Of a stretch of 64,000 nt of DNA, positions 8,109 to 17,876 are shown in pieces. Position numbers and translations under genes: made by a program. Under the pieces are notes generated by a model, which made no database searches, had not been told where the DNA came from, and saw only the letters and a list, made by a program, of their open reading frames with translations. The DNA comes from Bacteroidota bacterium (GTDB taxonomy: Bacteria > Bacteroidota > Ignavibacteria > Ignavibacteriales > Melioribacteraceae): assembly GCA_023381535.1 (NCBI GenBank), contig JAMCSN010000003.1, positions 1-64,000 of the forward strand. The letters run 5' to 3'. Every line of letters begins with the position of its first letter. Within the stretch, counting starts at the first letter, position 1.

Positions 8109-8802
8109 ATATCTTGCCGAATGCGGTATTGCCTCCCGGAGAAAATCAGAAGAGTTTATTAAGGAAGGAAGGGTTAGCGTTAACGGGAAAGCCGTTATCG
8201 AACTTGCTTTCATAATTGATTCCGAAAACGATGTAATAAAAGTCGACGGCGAGAAACTGCATCAGCAGAGAAAAGTTTATTTCCTTCTGAATAAGCCGAA
8301 AGGATTTATTACATCCACGGCTGATGAAAAGGGAAGAAGAACTGTAGTTGATTTGATCGAGACAAAACAAAAGATTTTTCCCGTGGGCAGATTGGACTAC
8401 AATACTACCGGAGTACTTCTTCTTACGAACGACGGCGACTTCACAAATTTTCTTACTCATCCAAAGAATCATGTCTCGCGTGAGTACAAGGTGACGCTCA
8501 ATAGGGAATTAACCGAAGAAGATAAGCTGAAACTTTTAAAGGGAATAACTTTGGACGGCAGAAAAAGCCGTTTCAAAGAAATTAAATCCTTGAGTAGAAA
8601 AGATTGGAAAAGAATTTCGGTAACGACCGTCGAGGGAAGAAATCATTTTGTGAAGAATATGTTCTCCGCTCTCGGCTATTTCGTTGATCAGCTCGAACGG
8701 ATCAGTTTCGGAAATTTCACTGTTAAAGGAATACCGGCGGGCGGTTATAGAAAATTATCTTTCAGCGAGATCGAAAAAGTTTATGAAATATTTGGCAAGT
8801 AA
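8089..8802 (+). CDS. rluB: RluB/RsuA-family 23S rRNA or 16S rRNA pseudouridine synthase
   Basis: It isomerises a uridine in rRNA. The protein (237 residues from ATG 8089) begins with an S4 RNA-binding domain (RLNRYLAECGIASRRKSEE) and continues into the pseudouridine synthase domain with the catalytic Asp103 in PVGRLDYNTTGVLLLTNDGD. ATG 8089 is preferred because S4 domains of this family start immediately there; GTG 8065 in the same frame would add eight residues. It overlaps scpB by 20 nt and dacB by 20 nt. The scpA-scpB-rluB order is common in bacteria. RluB rather than RluE/F is inferred from context. Confidence 0.92.
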   Translation: MKLRLNRYLAECGIASRRKSEEFIKEGRVSVNGKAVIELAFIIDSENDVIKVDGEKLHQQRKVYFLLNKPKGFITSTADEKGRRTVVDLIETKQKIFPVGRLDYNTTGVLLLTNDGDFTNFLTHPKNHVSREYKVTLNRELTEEDKLKLLKGITLDGRKSRFKEIKSLSRKDWKRISVTTVEGRNHFVKNMFSALGYFVDQLERISFGNFTVKGIPAGGYRKLSFSEIEKVYEIFGK

Positions 8803-10288
8803 AACATTCGTCGTGCTTTTAGTTTTTACGTCGGTAGCTTTAGCGCAGAAAGATACACTGCTGACGAAGAAAAACAATCCGGGCATAAGCACATTGAGCG
8901 AACTTCGTGATCAGCTTGATGATTATTTTAATGATCCGAATTTCAACGATGCATTTATCGGCGTCATAATCAAATCACAGAAGACCGGCGAAGTTTTGTA
9001 TAAAAGAAATGCCGATAAACTTTTCATCCCGGCATCCAACATGAAACTTTTTACTTCGTCTGCTGCGTTAATACTGCTTGGTTCGGATTACCAGTACGAG
9101 ACAAATTTGTTTGTGAACGGAAAAATTAAAAAAGGCGTCTTACAGGGCGACTTGATTGTGCAAGGCTCCGGCGATCCGTCAATCTCCGGCAGATTTTACG
9201 ATGGAAACGTTACAAAAGTTTTTGAGAATTGGGCAGACACGCTTAAGTCCAAAGGAATTTGGGTAATCGATGGAAATATTTTCGGCGACGATTCTCTTTT
9301 CGATAACGTCGGTTTGGGTAAAGGTTGGGAATTGGACTACGAATCGGAATGGTTTGCGGCTCCAAGCGGAGCGTTGAGTTTCAACGATAATAATTTAGAA
9401 ATTAAAGTTGAACCTACCGAACCAAACTTCCCGGCGAATGTAGTTTTAACTCCCGATACAAAATATGTTACGCTCGCGGCAAAAGTCGTTACCGTTGAAG
9501 GCGAACCGGCAGCACCGATTTCGGCTTCCAGACTGCGCGGTACGAATTTAATCAGCATCACCGGAGAAATTAAGAAAGGCGCTCAACCTTTTGTCGATCG
9601 CATTTCCGTTTCCGATCCTACGATGTACTTCTTAACAGTGATGAAAGAAGTTTTCGAGAAGAAAGGGATTGTCGTTAAAGGAAAAGTTGGACCGATCGAA
9701 AGTTCTGATAAACCGATCGACTACGATGATCTTACCCCGATTCTTGATCACCGATCTTTGCCATTGAAAATGCTGATAAAGGAACTGAACAAGAACAGCA
9801 ATAATTTCTATGCCGAACAGATTCTTAAAACAATTGGTTCGGAAATTTACAATTACGGTTCAATTGATGAAGGTGTTAAAGCAAGTAAAGAAGTATTCAG
9901 CTCGATGGGAATTAATACCGACAACATGGTGATGGCAGACGGTTCCGGTTTATCGAGATTGGATTTGGTTACTCCGCGTCAAATTGTAAATTTGCTTTCG
10001 TACATGGCAAAGAGCGAAGTCTTCGACGAATTTTATGATTCACTGCCGATTGCCGGTGTTGACGGAACTTTGATAGACCGGATGAAAAAAAGTTCAGCTG
10101 AAAATAATGTTCACGCAAAAGCCGGTTACAACAATAACGTTTCGTCTCTTTCCGGCTACTTAACTACGGTTTCCGGCGAGCGGTTGATTTTTTCGATTAT
10201 CATAAATAATTTTTTAGCGCCGCCCGCATTAGCAAACTATATTATGGATAACGTTTGCAATCGGCTCGTAAATTTTTCAAGAAATTAA
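8783..10288 (+). CDS. dacB: D-alanyl-D-alanine carboxypeptidase/endopeptidase PBP4 (S13)
   Basis: A periplasmic peptidoglycan-trimming enzyme of about 501 residues. ATG 8783 gives a typical signal peptide (KYLASKTFVVLLVFTSVALA, then QKD), so this start is chosen over upstream in-frame codons within rluB. The SxxK motif is PASNMKLF with Ser85 and Lys88, and the SxN-type motif is NSNNFYAE. The third motif, normally KTG, reads KAG in NVHAKAGYNNNVSSLSGYL; the loss of Thr could alter substrate binding. The large inserted domain between SxxK and SxN is present, as usual for PBP4. Confidence 0.93.
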   Translation: MKYLASKTFVVLLVFTSVALAQKDTLLTKKNNPGISTLSELRDQLDDYFNDPNFNDAFIGVIIKSQKTGEVLYKRNADKLFIPASNMKLFTSSAALILLGSDYQYETNLFVNGKIKKGVLQGDLIVQGSGDPSISGRFYDGNVTKVFENWADTLKSKGIWVIDGNIFGDDSLFDNVGLGKGWELDYESEWFAAPSGALSFNDNNLEIKVEPTEPNFPANVVLTPDTKYVTLAAKVVTVEGEPAAPISASRLRGTNLISITGEIKKGAQPFVDRISVSDPTMYFLTVMKEVFEKKGIVVKGKVGPIESSDKPIDYDDLTPILDHRSLPLKMLIKELNKNSNNFYAEQILKTIGSEIYNYGSIDEGVKASKEVFSSMGINTDNMVMADGSGLSRLDLVTPRQIVNLLSYMAKSEVFDEFYDSLPIAGVDGTLIDRMKKSSAENNVHAKAGYNNNVSSLSGYLTTVSGERLIFSIIINNFLAPPALANYIMDNVCNRLVNFSRN

Positions 10289-10318
10289 TTTAGCTCAACC
10301 GATCATCTAGGAGGAAAT

Positions 10319-11851
10319 TTGGATAACACTAATCAGACGGTTCAACAGGCCGGCGGACAAGAACCCGATTACAACACTCTTGTTCAAAGACGGCATGAAG
10401 AATTGAACGAACTGCTCAACAAAGGTATTGTGCCGTTCGCATACAGCTACGACGTTGATAATTATTCTGCTGCGATCAAAAATAATTTTGAACAGTATGA
10501 AAACCAAACCGTAAAGATTGCCGGAAGAATTATGGCGATTAGGAGAATGGGAAAGGCTTCCTTTGCGCACATTCAAGATAAAGACGGAAAGATTCAGATT
10601 TACTTGAAGAAAGATGATGTTGGTGAGTACTACGACGTTTTTAAACTTTTGGATATCGGCGACATAATCGGCGTGGAAGGATTCGTCTTCAAAACCAAGA
10701 CTGGTGAAATTTCAGTTCATTCAAAATCGTTTGTGGTTCTTACTAAATCAATCCGTCCGATTCCCATCGCAAAGGAGACGGTTGACGAACAAGGAAATAA
10801 AATTGTTCACGACCAATTTGCGGACAAGGAACTACGCTACCGCCAACGCTATCTCGATTTGATTGTTAATCCGGAAGTGAAAGAAGTTTTTAAGACGCGT
10901 TCTAAAATTGTTACCGAGATTAGAAAATATTTGGATGAAAATAATTTGGTGGAAGTGGAGACGCCGATTCTGCAACCGTTATACGGCGGTGCAACCGCGC
11001 GACCGTTCGTCACGCATCATAATGCGCTCGACATTGAATTGTATTTGAGAATTGCAGACGAACTGTATCTCAAACGTTTGATCGTTGGAGGATTTGACGG
11101 CGTTTATGAAATCTCGAAAGATTTCAGAAACGAAGGAATGGATAGAACTCACAATCCCGAATTCACGATGCTTGAATTGTACGTCGCGTATAAGGATTAC
11201 GTTTGGATGATGGAATTTGTTGAGAACATGGTAGCAAAACTTGCGCAAAATGTTTTCGGCAAAACGGAATTCGAGATTGAAGGGAACAAAATCAATTTCA
11301 ATCCGCCATGGCAAAGAATTTCGATGGTTGACGAGTTGAAAAATAAAGTCGGCATCGATGTACTCGCAGCATCGAACAATGAGCTGATCAAAATTTTGAA
11401 AAGTAAGAACGTTGACCTCGAAGGAGTGGAGAGTAAAGGCAAGTTGATCGATCTGCTTTTCGAAGCAACGATTCAGCCGAATTTGATTCAGCCGACATTT
11501 GTCGTTGATTACCCGATTGAGCTTTCTCCTCTTGCGAAGAAGCACAGAAGCAGAGAAGGACTTGTTGAACGCTTTGAAGGTTTCGTTCTCGGCAGAGAGA
11601 TTTGCAACGCATTTAGCGAGCTTAACGATCCGATCGATCAGAGAAACCGTTTTGAAGCTCAGGTGAAAATGCGTGAGGAGGGCGATGATGAAGCGCAGCC
11701 GATTGACGAAGATTTTATTCGCGCTATGGAATACGGAATGCCTCCGACCGCTGGTTTAGGCATCGGAATAGATAGACTTGTTATGTTGTTCACGAATCAG
11801 TCGTCTATTCGTGACGTGTTGCTGTTCCCACAAATGCGTCCGCAAAAGTAA
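10319..11851 (+). CDS. lysS: lysyl-tRNA synthetase, class II
   Basis: It charges tRNA-Lys. The 510-residue protein has an OB-fold anticodon domain (about 60-165, with [20 protein letters not shown]) and a class II catalytic core: [13 protein letters not shown], motif 2 [20 protein letters not shown] and motif 3 [16 protein letters not shown]. Translation starts at TTG 10319, seven bases or so after a strong AGGAGG site. The N-terminal 35 residues form a charged helix as in other bacterial LysS. Confidence 0.97.
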   Translation: MDNTNQTVQQAGGQEPDYNTLVQRRHEELNELLNKGIVPFAYSYDVDNYSAAIKNNFEQYENQTVKIAGRIMAIRRMGKASFAHIQDKDGKIQIYLKKDDVGEYYDVFKLLDIGDIIGVEGFVFKTKTGEISVHSKSFVVLTKSIRPIPIAKETVDEQGNKIVHDQFADKELRYRQRYLDLIVNPEVKEVFKTRSKIVTEIRKYLDENNLVEVETPILQPLYGGATARPFVTHHNALDIELYLRIADELYLKRLIVGGFDGVYEISKDFRNEGMDRTHNPEFTMLELYVAYKDYVWMMEFVENMVAKLAQNVFGKTEFEIEGNKINFNPPWQRISMVDELKNKVGIDVLAASNNELIKILKSKNVDLEGVESKGKLIDLLFEATIQPNLIQPTFVVDYPIELSPLAKKHRSREGLVERFEGFVLGREICNAFSELNDPIDQRNRFEAQVKMREEGDDEAQPIDEDFIRAMEYGMPPTAGLGIGIDRLVMLFTNQSSIRDVLLFPQMRPQK

Positions 11852-11875
11852 ATTATCAAGTCATCAAAGGTTAAG

Positions 11876-13477
11876 ATGAAAAATATTTGGAAACAGCTGC
11901 CCATCTTTCTGCTAGTACTTGTGATCGGCGTTTATCTCGGCATCAGATTTTCAAATTCGTTTTCTAAAGAAAGAGGACAGCTGAATAAATTTGAAAAGAT
12001 TTTCGGCTACACAGAAGATTATTACGTTGATTCCGTAAAGAGCAAGAAGTTGGTTGAAGATGCGATACGAGGAATGTTTAGTGGACTTGATCCGCACACA
12101 GTTTACATTTCACCGGAAGAGGAGAAAATATCGGAAGAAGAATTCAGAGGAAACTTCAAAGGCATCGGCGTTGAATTTCAAATCATCAACGACTCTATCA
12201 CTGTAGTATCGCCAATTACGGGCGGACCAAGTGAAAGTGTCGGCATTATTTCCGGCGACCGCATAATAAAGATAGACGGAAAAAATTGTGTGGGCTGGAA
12301 GAATGATCAAGTAATGAAAACTCTTCGAGGCACAAAGGGAACGGGTGTCGATCTCACAATCTTCCGTCCATCCTCTAAGTCAACAATTAATTTTCACGTG
12401 GTGCGGGATAAAATTAATCTTTACTCAGTTGATGCATCGCTGCTGTATGACAACAAAACCGGGTATATCAACTTAACGCGTTTTTCCGAAACGACTACAG
12501 ATGAAATGACTGCTGCGTTAAAAGAATTAGCTTCTAAAGGTATGAAAAGACTGATCTTAGACTTACGGAACAATCCTGGTGGTTTAGAATACCAAGCAGC
12601 AGAAGTTGCAGATTTCTTTATTGACGGGAATAAAACTATCGTTACGAACAAAAGTCGTGTTAGAGATTTTGACAAAGAATATCACGCGAAAGTAGCATAT
12701 CCTTACGAGAAAATTCCATTAATTATTTTGGTGAATAGAGGTTCGGCTTCAGCAAGCGAGATTGTATCCGGTGCAATTCAAGATTGGGATAGGGGATTGA
12801 TAGTTGGTGAAACAACTTTTGGAAAAGGATTGGTACAACAACCGTTTCAATTTTCCGACGGTTCGGCAGTTAGGATTACTATTGCGAGGTACTACACGCC
12901 CTCCGGCAGGGAAATTCAGCGCAACTACAAAGACAAAAAGAAATATTTCGAAGAAGTTATGGATCGTCAAGAACTGCAAGGTGAAAATGTAGATCACAAA
13001 ACGGAAAAAGATTCTACCAAACCAAAGTATAAAACAGCGGGCGGAAGAATTGTTTACGGCGGCGGAGGAATAACACCGGATTATTTTGTGGAGAATAAGA
13101 AAGTTTCGAACTATTCTGTTGAGTTGAGAAAGAACAACGTTTATTACCAGTTCGTTAGAAAGTTGATGGACAAAAACGGTGCGCAGATCAAGAACAAGTA
13201 CCAAAACAATTTGCAGAAATTTGTGAAAGAATTTCAGCTAAGCGACGAACAGATGCAGAGCTTCATAAAATTTGCAGAATTTCTAAAAGTTAAGTACGAT
13301 CCTAAAGGTTACTCAGCCGACAAGGAAGAAATTCGCGCGCGGCTAAAAGCATTTGTTGCAAGAGACATGTTCAAAAACAACGGCTGGTATCTCACGCTTC
13401 TTCAACTCGACCCGCAGTTTCAGAAAGCAATGTCTTTGTTCGGAGAAGCTTCGCGAATAGCCGGACTTTCCAAATGA
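11876..13477 (+). CDS. ctpA: S41 family carboxy-terminal processing protease
   Basis: A periplasmic protease that cleaves substrates at their C-termini. The 533-residue protein has an N-terminal membrane anchor or signal segment (LPIFLLVLVIGVYLGIRF), a PDZ domain around residues 85-170 and the S41 catalytic domain. The Ser/Lys dyad is Ser292 in GSASASEIVSGAIQDWDRG and Lys317 in GETTFGKGLVQ, 25 residues apart as in E. coli Prc. The C-terminal 150 residues are a helical extension common to Bacteroidota/Chlorobi members. It stands between lysS and ybeY on the same strand. Confidence 0.94.
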   Translation: MKNIWKQLPIFLLVLVIGVYLGIRFSNSFSKERGQLNKFEKIFGYTEDYYVDSVKSKKLVEDAIRGMFSGLDPHTVYISPEEEKISEEEFRGNFKGIGVEFQIINDSITVVSPITGGPSESVGIISGDRIIKIDGKNCVGWKNDQVMKTLRGTKGTGVDLTIFRPSSKSTINFHVVRDKINLYSVDASLLYDNKTGYINLTRFSETTTDEMTAALKELASKGMKRLILDLRNNPGGLEYQAAEVADFFIDGNKTIVTNKSRVRDFDKEYHAKVAYPYEKIPLIILVNRGSASASEIVSGAIQDWDRGLIVGETTFGKGLVQQPFQFSDGSAVRITIARYYTPSGREIQRNYKDKKKYFEEVMDRQELQGENVDHKTEKDSTKPKYKTAGGRIVYGGGGITPDYFVENKKVSNYSVELRKNNVYYQFVRKLMDKNGAQIKNKYQNNLQKFVKEFQLSDEQMQSFIKFAEFLKVKYDPKGYSADKEEIRARLKAFVARDMFKNNGWYLTLLQLDPQFQKAMSLFGEASRIAGLSK

Positions 13478-13486
13478 ACAATTTGA

Positions 13487-13939
13487 GTGGTAATTGAATT
13501 GAAGAATGTTTTTGTTAACGTTGAAAAAGGTTTTACGCTGAATAAACGGAAAGTGCATCAAGTTTTGTCACTCGTGTGCAGCGAATTAAACGTCGGCATT
13601 TCGGAAATGGAAATTAATTTCGTTTCTTCCGAGACGATGCTCGCGGTTAACAAGAAGTTTTTGAATCATAACTATGACACCGACATAATCACCTTTGATT
13701 ATTCGAACGAAAGGGATAATTTAGACGGCGAAATTTTTATTTCTCTAGCACAAGCTGAAAAAAACGGCAAACTTTTTCGAGTTTCGACCGATAATGAATT
13801 GTTAAGATTAATCGTTCACGGTGTATTGCATTTGATTGGTTATGATGATAAAATTGCTGCTAGAAGAAAAATTATGAAAAAACGGGAAGACCAATTAGTC
13901 AAAAAGTTTCAAAAGAACGTTAGGAGTTTGATAAAGTAA
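13487..13939 (+). CDS. ybeY: endoribonuclease YbeY (rRNA maturation factor)
   Basis: A metal-dependent RNase needed for 16S rRNA 3'-end processing and ribosome quality control. The 150-residue protein has NHNYDTDIITFDYS-type central sequence (LNHNYDTDIITFDY) and the metal site VHGVLHLIGYDD. The usual HxxxHxxxxxH motif ends in Asp instead of the third His, as I recall for Bacteroidota homologues. Start is uncertain: GTG 13487 or TTG 13499 both give plausible N-termini. Confidence 0.9.
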   Translation: MVIELKNVFVNVEKGFTLNKRKVHQVLSLVCSELNVGISEMEINFVSSETMLAVNKKFLNHNYDTDIITFDYSNERDNLDGEIFISLAQAEKNGKLFRVSTDNELLRLIVHGVLHLIGYDDKIAARRKIMKKREDQLVKKFQKNVRSLIK

Positions 13940-13941
13940 GT

Positions 13942-14400
13942 ATGCATGCAAGAATTGTAGAAATACTAGCAAAGATTTTAGAAGGATTGAGCAATAACTC
14001 GTCACTTGAAGAAGTAAACCATACATTAGTGAGCAATCAACACTTTGATAAGAAAATTTTGGGTATCGCTTTTAGTCTGGTTTATGATAAAATACTTTCA
14101 AGGAAGAAGAGCGGGGCTAAAACAAATATTGAAGCCGAGAAAAATATAAGAATGTTGTCTGAAGATGAAAAGGAAATCCTCGGGATAGACAACTACAATT
14201 ATTTGTTGCATCTGATAAATGTCGGCTTGTTAGATTATTCCAATCTTGAATCAATATTAGAACAGATTGAAATGTTTCCCGAAAATAGAATCACGCGGAA
14301 AGAAATCAACTGGATTATTTTGCTTTCATTAGTAGAATACGATTCGAGTATCCTTCCGGGCAGCAGACGAACATTGTACTCATCAGATACTGTTAATTAA
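13942..14400 (+). CDS. smg: DUF494/Smg-family protein
   Basis: A 152-residue helical protein. The C-terminal half (RMLSEDEKEILGIDNYNYLL, then LLDYSNLESILEQIEMF and the KEINWIILLSLVE stretch) aligns by eye with the pattern of E. coli Smg, where RIYTPEECERL and DLKWVVLMVLF occupy the same places. The family has no established biochemical function. Its location two nucleotides after ybeY and 14 nt before topA supports the assignment, since smg genes are repeatedly found beside topA or dprA. Confidence 0.75.
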   Translation: MHARIVEILAKILEGLSNNSSLEEVNHTLVSNQHFDKKILGIAFSLVYDKILSRKKSGAKTNIEAEKNIRMLSEDEKEILGIDNYNYLLHLINVGLLDYSNLESILEQIEMFPENRITRKEINWIILLSLVEYDSSILPGSRRTLYSSDTVN

Positions 14401-14414
14401 AAGGTAATCCGGAA

Positions 14415-16640
14415 ATGAGCAAAGATCTTATTCTTGTCGAGTCGCCATCCAAGGCAAAGACAATCAATAAATACGTCGGCAAAAGTTACGTAGTTGAAGC
14501 TACTGTCGGTCATATCAGAAATCTTCCTAAGACAAAACTCGGGATTGATATCGAGAACGGATTTGAGCCTTCGCTGCTGAACATACGCGGCAAAGGAGAT
14601 GTGATTAAAAAAATAAAATCGCTCGCGGCGAAATCCGGAACGATTTATATCGCAACCGATCCTGACCGCGAGGGCGAAGCTATTGCGCAGGATGTTGTGG
14701 ACGTTTTGGGAAAAGGCGCCGAAGAAAAAATTAAACGCGTTCTATTTAATGAGATCACGAAAAAAGCCGTCAACGAAGCATTGAAAAATCCAATCCAAGT
14801 TGATACGCATTTAGTCATCTCCCAGCGGGCTCGCCGAGTTATGGATAGAATCATCGGTTACAAAGTCAGTCCGTTTCTATGGAAAGCTGTAATTGAAGCT
14901 TACGGCAGTTCGTTATCTGCCGGCAGAGTTCAGTCTGTAGCACTGAGGTTAATCTGCGAACGCGAAGAAGAAATTGAAAAATTTATTGCTACCGAATACT
15001 GGTCAATCATTGCCGTATTCACAACTGAAAAAGGGGAAGTAATAAAAGCAAAGTTGTACGAGGTAAACGGAAAACAAATTAAAGTTCCTCCTAAACCTCA
15101 AATGACAGCAGAAGATTGGGATGAATTTTTAAAGACAAACTTTGCAATAACGAAACAAGATTTAGCTTCTCAAATTGTTGAAAGCTTAAGACAGAAAAAC
15201 AATTACCGCATTTCCGATCTTACCAAAAAAGAAAGCCGTAGAAATCCGTATCCTCCGTTCATCACAAGCAGTCTGCAAGTTGAAGCTTCCCGGAAACTCA
15301 GGTACCGTCCCAGAAGAACAATGATGCTTGCGCAGCAGTTGTATGAAGGTATCGATCTTGGTCCGGAAGGAACAACCGGTTTGATTACTTACATGAGGAC
15401 CGACTCGACAAGGTTGAGTGAAGAAGTTGTAGCTGAGGCGCGGCAGTTTATCGGCGATAAATATGGAAAGAATTATCTTCCCGATGGACCAAAAAGTTAT
15501 GAACAGAAAAACAAAAAAAATGTTCAGGACGCGCACGAAGCAATAAGACCAACCTCGTTAAAGTACACGCCGGATTTTGTAAAAGAATATTTGGATGAAG
15601 CGCAGTTTAAACTGTACGAACTTATTTGGAAACGGTTTATTGCTTGCCAGATGGAAGCAGCGCGATTGGAGACAACTACCGTCAGCATTTCAGCAGATGA
15701 ATATGTTTTTAGAAGTTCCGGTACAACAATTTTGTTTGATGGATTTCTAACATTATACGATGAAGAGCTTGAGGATCAAAACGATCAGAACGGAAGCGAC
15801 GGATTAATTCCGGCGGGATTAGCGATCGATCAGAAGATGAATCTTCAAGAGCTTACGCCAAATCAACATTTTACAAAACCGCCTCCGCGTTATACCGAAA
15901 GTTCGCTGATAAAAGAGTTGGAAAGCAACGGCATTGGTCGTCCAAGTACTTATGCCATGATCATGGGAACAATTATCGATCGGAAATATGTCGAGCAGAT
16001 TGAACGGAAACTTGTTCCCACGCCGCTTGGTAGAAAGGTTAACGGAATTTTGGTTCAATATTTTTCAAATATTTTCAATGTGAATTTTACCGCAAAGATG
16101 GAAGATGAATTGGATTTGATTGCCGATGGGGAGATAGGTTACTTAAACGTGCTGAATGATTTCTACGAGCCGTTTTCGAAAACATTGAATGAAGTTGAAT
16201 CGAAACTTGAAAAAATAAAATGTGATAAGTGCGGCGGCGACATGGATATAAAAATAGGCCGTTACGGAAAATACCTCGCTTGCACTAATTATCCGGAATG
16301 TAAAAACATTAAATCATTGAAAGAATTTGGTCCCAACGGTGGCGAACCGGAATTCACCGGTGATATTTGTCCTAAGTGCGGCTCACGCACGGTATTTCGA
16401 AAAGGAAAATTCGGAAGGTTTATCGGCTGCGAAAAATATCCGGATTGTGATTTTACAAAAATCGTTACTCTTGGTTTGAAGTGCCCCAAGTGTAGTGAAG
16501 GCGAAGTAATAACCCGCAGAACAAAACGCGGAAAGATTTTTTACGGATGCAACAGATATCCGGATTGCGATTTTGCCAGCTGGACTCTTCCGAAAGCAAA
16601 AGAAGAGGAAGAAGCAAGTTATTCTGAAGAAGAATACTAA
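14415..16640 (+). CDS. topA: DNA topoisomerase I (type IA)
   Basis: It relaxes negative supercoils by single-strand passage. The 741-residue protein starts with the TOPRIM domain (ILVESPSKAKTINKYVG, and acidic DPDREGEA), carries the active-site Tyr326 in GLITYMRTDSTRLS, and has GIGRPSTYAMIM in domain I/III. The C-terminus holds three four-cysteine zinc-ribbon units, each ending NYPEC, KYPDC or RYPDC, and an acidic tail. All key residues are present. Confidence 0.97.
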   Translation: MSKDLILVESPSKAKTINKYVGKSYVVEATVGHIRNLPKTKLGIDIENGFEPSLLNIRGKGDVIKKIKSLAAKSGTIYIATDPDREGEAIAQDVVDVLGKGAEEKIKRVLFNEITKKAVNEALKNPIQVDTHLVISQRARRVMDRIIGYKVSPFLWKAVIEAYGSSLSAGRVQSVALRLICEREEEIEKFIATEYWSIIAVFTTEKGEVIKAKLYEVNGKQIKVPPKPQMTAEDWDEFLKTNFAITKQDLASQIVESLRQKNNYRISDLTKKESRRNPYPPFITSSLQVEASRKLRYRPRRTMMLAQQLYEGIDLGPEGTTGLITYMRTDSTRLSEEVVAEARQFIGDKYGKNYLPDGPKSYEQKNKKNVQDAHEAIRPTSLKYTPDFVKEYLDEAQFKLYELIWKRFIACQMEAARLETTTVSISADEYVFRSSGTTILFDGFLTLYDEELEDQNDQNGSDGLIPAGLAIDQKMNLQELTPNQHFTKPPPRYTESSLIKELESNGIGRPSTYAMIMGTIIDRKYVEQIERKLVPTPLGRKVNGILVQYFSNIFNVNFTAKMEDELDLIADGEIGYLNVLNDFYEPFSKTLNEVESKLEKIKCDKCGGDMDIKIGRYGKYLACTNYPECKNIKSLKEFGPNGGEPEFTGDICPKCGSRTVFRKGKFGRFIGCEKYPDCDFTKIVTLGLKCPKCSEGEVITRRTKRGKIFYGCNRYPDCDFASWTLPKAKEEEEASYSEEEY

Positions 16641-16657
16641 TCATTCAAACACTGCAC

Positions 16658-17554
16658 ATGAAGCAACTTGATTTAAAAACAGTTGCAGACGAGATGCTTT
16701 CGGAAATGTCGGGAATAACACGTGCATCCGAAAACACGCTCGCGGCATATACCCGCGACATCAATGAATTTGTGAATTTCTGTGGTGAGAAACAAATCAG
16801 CTCAATCGACCGGATTAGTGAACGCACGATTCGACATTTCATTATCCGGCTCAATGAAAATGAATCGACAAAAAGCACAATCTCAAGAAAACTTTCCTCT
16901 TTGCGGCGGCTGTTTTTATTCGCAATAAAAAACGAATACATCGAAAAGAATCCGATTGATAAAATTCCGAATCCAAAAGTGACGAGGAAATTACCGGAAA
17001 TCATTAATGTTGATTCTTATTTGGAAATTTTTAGTTTGGTTGATAAGGAAAATGAAGTTAAAGAATCGAGGCAGATCAAAGCCATTTTTGAATTATTGTA
17101 CGGTTGTGCATTGCGTGTTTCGGAATTATGCTCTTTAGATTTGGGCGATGTAGATTTTCATGGAATGAGCATTCGTGTTCTCGGTAAAGGTTCTAAAGTT
17201 CGAGTCGTTCCGTTGGGTTCAAAATCGGCAGATGTTCTAAAAAATTATATAGGCACGCTTTCAGCAAAATCGCATTCAGTTCCATTGTTTGCAGACGAGT
17301 ACGGGGAGCGCATCACGCGTCATTATGTTTATCGTTTAGTAAAAAAATATCTTTCAAAAGTAACGGACATTGATAAAAGAAGTCCTCACATTTTGCGTCA
17401 CAGCGCAGCAACGCATATGCTTGATAATGAAGCCGACATAATGGCAGTCAAAGAAATTCTTGGTCACGAAAATCTTTCAACAACACAAATTTATACCCAC
17501 GTAAGTGTGGAGCGATTGAAAAAATCATATAAGAAAGCACATCCAAAATCTTAA
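16658..17554 (+). CDS. xerD: tyrosine recombinase XerD/XerC
   Basis: A site-specific recombinase that resolves chromosome dimers at dif. The 298-residue protein has the N-terminal SAM-like core-binding domain (1-100) and the catalytic domain with Arg153 (ALRVSELCSLDL), Lys178, His244-x-x-Arg247 (HILRH), His270 (ILGHENL) and nucleophile Tyr279 (TQIYTHVS). It is the full size of chromosomal Xer proteins and sits among housekeeping genes, so it is unlikely to be a phage integrase. XerC versus XerD cannot be decided from sequence alone. Confidence 0.92.
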   Translation: MKQLDLKTVADEMLSEMSGITRASENTLAAYTRDINEFVNFCGEKQISSIDRISERTIRHFIIRLNENESTKSTISRKLSSLRRLFLFAIKNEYIEKNPIDKIPNPKVTRKLPEIINVDSYLEIFSLVDKENEVKESRQIKAIFELLYGCALRVSELCSLDLGDVDFHGMSIRVLGKGSKVRVVPLGSKSADVLKNYIGTLSAKSHSVPLFADEYGERITRHYVYRLVKKYLSKVTDIDKRSPHILRHSAATHMLDNEADIMAVKEILGHENLSTTQIYTHVSVERLKKSYKKAHPKS

Positions 17555-17564
17555 AGGAGCCGTC

Positions 17565-17876
17565 ATGAACATTCAAATAACATCCCGTAAGTTTCGTGCA
17601 AAAGATTCGCTAAAAGATTTTATTAAGAGCGAAGTGAAATCTCTGGAAAGATTTAACGATCAAATTTTAGACGTAAATGTTATATTGAGTTTTACACACC
17701 CAAAAGACAGTATTAAAACTTCGGAATTAGTGTTAGCTTTGCCGGGTAAAACAATTACAGTAATTGAATCTAGCGAAGAATTTGAAAAATCAGTCAGCAT
17801 AGCCGTCGAAAAAATAAAAAAACAATTAGGCAAAATTAAAACGAAGAAATTATCGCGCAAAAAGAATGAAGATTGA
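17565..17876 (+). CDS. hpf: ribosome hibernation-promoting factor, short HPF/RaiA type
   Basis: A 103-residue ribosome-binding protein that acts in stationary phase. MNIQITSRKFRAKDSLKDFI and the following helix (IKSEVKSLERF), then the strand and helix pattern to KKQLGKIKTKK, are typical; no long C-terminal dimerisation domain is present. A good AAAGGAG site precedes the ATG. It overlaps hprK by 11 nt. Confidence 0.93.
   Translation: MNIQITSRKFRAKDSLKDFIKSEVKSLERFNDQILDVNVILSFTHPKDSIKTSELVLALPGKTITVIESSEEFEKSVSIAVEKIKKQLGKIKTKKLSRKKNED

Noticed and set aside
10979..11545. 188-codon antisense frame within lysS
   Set aside because: It lies entirely within a well-supported synthetase gene; the composition (Arg, Cys and Phe rich) is typical of a shadow frame.
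12391..12404. parS-like CACGTG core inside the S41 protease gene
   Set aside because: Only the six-base centre matches; the flanks TTTT and GTGC are not the palindromic arms required for a parS site.
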